A DNA stretch of 6,488 nt from Tagaea sp. GTDB taxonomy: Bacteria > Pseudomonadota > Alphaproteobacteria > CACIAM-22H2. The notes beneath the pieces were generated by a model. The model was not told the origin of the DNA. It was given only the letters and a program-made list of their open reading frames with translations, and searched no databases. Both the position numbers and the translations under genes were made by a program. Position 1 is the first letter of the stretch. The number at the start of each line of letters is the position of its first letter. The stretch spans positions 1 through 6,488 of the forward strand of contig JAMNXK010000125.1 in the NCBI GenBank assembly GCA_023653245.1, in the 5' to 3' direction. Below are positions 4,755 through 6,488 of the stretch, piece by piece.

Positions 4755-5912
4755 ATGCGATTTGCCGTAAAATTTTCTGTCCTGGGGCTTTGGGTTCTCG
4801 GTCTTGCCGGGCCGGCCGCCGCGCAATACACGATCCACGAAGGCATGCAGAACCTGCCCAACAAAGGGCCGGAGACGGCGTTGGGCTTGGTGATTTGGAG
4901 TCACGGTTCGCTGGGACATCACGACGCTTCCCGGTTTCCGCCGCCGCCCTATATCGGCGTTCTGATGGGCGCCGGTTGGGACGTTCGCCGCATCGCGCGC
5001 GATGCGATGCATGAAACCGGCGGTTGGTCGGTGGCGGGCATGCGCCATGTCGCGCGCACGATCGAGGAAGTCGAGAAGGCGAAAGCCGAAGGCTATAAGC
5101 GCGTCGTGCTCGCGGGTCAAAGCTATGGCGGCGCCATCTCATTGGAAGCCGGCCGGCGTGCCGATGTCTGGGCGATTATCCCGAGCGCGCCAGGCACCGG
5201 CGTTCCATGGTCCGAAATCGGCACCCACTCCAGTTGGAACCAAGGAACAACCCAACTCTATTCGGCCTTGGGGGACACGAGAGCCGCGCGCGCGATCGGC
5301 ATTCTGCCATTCCAGGACGAGTACGCGCTGTCGAGCCCCGAACGCGGGCGGCGATCGCGGGAAATCGCGGCCGGGCGCAAGCTACCCTATCTGGCTCTCG
5401 ACGAAGACAGCGGCTTGGTGGGTCACGGCGGTTCGAGTTCTGCGCTGATGAACTTCGCCTTTGGCGCGTGCGTCGCGCGTTTCCTCCATCCCGATTTCGA
5501 GCCCAAGAAGGGCGTCAATCTTTGCGGCGAGGGCGGCTTGCCGGTCGGCCCGCGCCGGCTCAAGGAGACCGACGATCTCAAGCCCGCGCGGTTGCTGTCT
5601 GCGGAATGGTGGGGAAACTATCAGGGGGTGTGGACCGGCGCGTGGACCAATCCGGCGCTGCTCTCCGTCGCGATCGAACGCGACGGCAACGACCATTTCC
5701 TGGTCTATCTTCGGGGTGAAAACGGCACCGATAAGCTCTTGCGCCGCACGCGCACGCCGGCCACGCTCGAAGGACGCAATGTGGTGAGCCAGCTTCCGAG
5801 CCAGAAAGTCACGCTGATCTACGACAACGCCACGCGTCAGGTGCGGCTGCGCTGGGATTTGCCCGACGGCCGCAACGGCTCGACGCTGCTCAAGAAGGAC
5901 CGCGACCCTTGA
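4755..5912 (+). CDS. Secreted alpha/beta hydrolase with C-terminal beta-rich domain
   Basis: This 385-residue protein starts with a clear Sec signal peptide (MRFAVKF, hydrophobic core 8-19, cleavage probably after PAAA at 23), so it acts in the periplasm or outside. Residues about 40-250 look like an alpha/beta-hydrolase core. WSHGS (48-52) is the oxyanion-hole region, GQSYGG (121-126) the nucleophile elbow with Ser123, and His224 in GHGGSS a likely catalytic histidine. The acid may be Asp189 (PFQDEY) or Asp216/Asp218. Residues about 284-381 form a separate segment beginning WWGNYQGVWTGAW, rich in alternating hydrophobics and resembling a small beta-barrel or lipocalin-like domain. The substrate (ester, lactone or peptide) cannot be deduced. 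The start at 4755 is preferred over an in-frame ATG at 4641 because it begins the signal peptide, has GGGGGAA upstream, and the earlier ATG sits inside the TetR operator. It is divergent from tetR and overlaps the EamA gene tail to tail. Confidence 0.8.
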   Translation: MRFAVKFSVLGLWVLGLAGPAAAQYTIHEGMQNLPNKGPETALGLVIWSHGSLGHHDASRFPPPPYIGVLMGAGWDVRRIARDAMHETGGWSVAGMRHVARTIEEVEKAKAEGYKRVVLAGQSYGGAISLEAGRRADVWAIIPSAPGTGVPWSEIGTHSSWNQGTTQLYSALGDTRAARAIGILPFQDEYALSSPERGRRSREIAAGRKLPYLALDEDSGLVGHGGSSSALMNFAFGACVARFLHPDFEPKKGVNLCGEGGLPVGPRRLKETDDLKPARLLSAEWWGNYQGVWTGAWTNPALLSVAIERDGNDHFLVYLRGENGTDKLLRRTRTPATLEGRNVVSQLPSQKVTLIYDNATRQVRLRWDLPDGRNGSTLLKKDRDP

Positions 5913-6488
5913 GCCATGCGGGCAGCGGCGCGCCGGTGGCGAGGTAAACCCCCAGCGTGATCGCGGCCAAGCCGAGCCAATCGGTCTGGGCGGGCCACTC
6001 GCCCAGGATCGGGATCGCCGCCAAGGTCGCGAGCACCGGGACGAGCGAGCCCAAAGCCGCGCCGCGCGAAGAGCCCAGGATGGCGATGGCGCGGTTATAG
6101 GCGTAGAGGGCGACCACGCTCGACAACACGCCTTGAACCATCGTCTGCAGGGCGATCTCGGACCAGCTCGCGCCCGCGAGGCCGGCCCCGCCGGTCGCGA
6201 TCGCGTAGATCGTGTAGGGCGGCAGAAACAGGATCGCCGACCACACGCAGACGATAGCCGCCCCCGTCAGCGGCGCCAGGCCGCTCTTGCGCATGGCGAT
6301 CGTGTAGGCCGCCCACAGGATCGCCGCACACACGAAAATCAACTGCCCGCGCCATTCGCCGCCCGTGCCGTGATGCGCACCCGCGAACACCAGCACGATC
6401 ACGCCCAGCGGGATCAGCACGAAGCCGATCTTCCGCGGGCCCGCGATGCGCTCGCCCAGGATCAGCACCGACAAGATCGCCACGAACA
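5890..6488 (-). CDS. EamA/DMT-family transporter (RhaT/RarD-like), 5' end beyond the window
   Basis: About 199 codons are visible, covering the end of the first EamA repeat and all of the second. The visible part opens FVAILSVLILGERI, the conserved helix ending in L-x-GE that closes EamA repeat 1. It is followed by KIGFVLIPLGVIVLVFAG, a hydrophilic linker (AHHGTGGEWRG), then the second repeat with several helices and the matching motif LAAIPILGEWP near the end. Usual members are about 290-300 residues with ten membrane helices, so roughly 95 N-terminal residues lie to the right of the window; an apparent GTG start at 6483 is internal. These inner-membrane proteins export metabolites or amino acids, but the substrate is not predictable. 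The stop at 5890 makes a 23-bp tail-to-tail overlap with the hydrolase gene. Confidence 0.92.
   Translation of the reverse strand, partial: FVAILSVLILGERIAGPRKIGFVLIPLGVIVLVFAGAHHGTGGEWRGQLIFVCAAILWAAYTIAMRKSGLAPLTGAAIVCVWSAILFLPPYTIYAIATGGAGLAGASWSEIALQTMVQGVLSSVVALYAYNRAIAILGSSRGAALGSLVPVLATLAAIPILGEWPAQTDWLGLAAITLGVYLATGAPLPAWLKGRGPS

Noticed and set aside
1..6488. Defence system, mobile element, CRISPR or riboswitch
   Set aside because: No transposase, integrase, nuclease, toxin-antitoxin pair, repeat-spacer pattern or conserved riboswitch core (including a guanidine type before the SMR gene) is visible.

Overview
This 6.5 kb window is GC-rich chromosomal DNA from a proteobacterium, most likely an alphaproteobacterium. 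Three things suggest this: the strong G/C third-position bias, a ScfR/RamB-type regulator divergent from isocitrate lyase, and an intergenic REP-like element with the TCGACAAGCTC-type core that is very common in alphaproteobacterial genomes. The order and genus cannot be fixed from the sequence. There is no rRNA, tRNA, CRISPR array, transposase or phage gene. No gene-free stretch exceeds about 190 bases.

Left part (1-690): a small stand-alone cyclic-nucleotide-binding-domain protein reads rightward and converges on the next gene. Between the two stops lies a pair of inverted, hairpin-forming REP-like units whose stem bases covary.

Central metabolic module (688-3664): a 473-residue XRE/ImmA-IrrE-like/ScfR regulator reads leftward, and isocitrate lyase (aceA, glyoxylate shunt) reads rightward from the shared 186-bp region. 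That region carries seven TTTRC-type heptamers or hexamers and two leader hairpins. The obvious model is acyl-CoA-responsive control of aceA, and probably of the regulator itself, during growth on acetate or fatty acids. A strong intrinsic terminator, preceded by a second hairpin, closes aceA.

Efflux and hydrolase module (3673-5912): a TetR-family repressor followed 32 nt downstream by a small multidrug resistance (SMR) transporter forms a leftward operon. A secreted alpha/beta hydrolase with an extra beta-rich C-terminal domain reads divergently. A 26-bp inverted repeat with perfect 9-bp arms sits 6 nt upstream of the tetR start codon and is the probable TetR operator.

Right end (5890-6488): the C-terminal two thirds of an EamA/DMT-family exporter reads leftward off the edge. 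Its 3' end overlaps the hydrolase gene by 23 bp.

The gene content is mostly ordinary, and I see no convincing undescribed system. The points worth a second look are the TTTRC array at aceA, the TetR operator with its SMR partner (which lacks several usual substrate-site residues), the two-domain secreted hydrolase, and the covarying REP pair.
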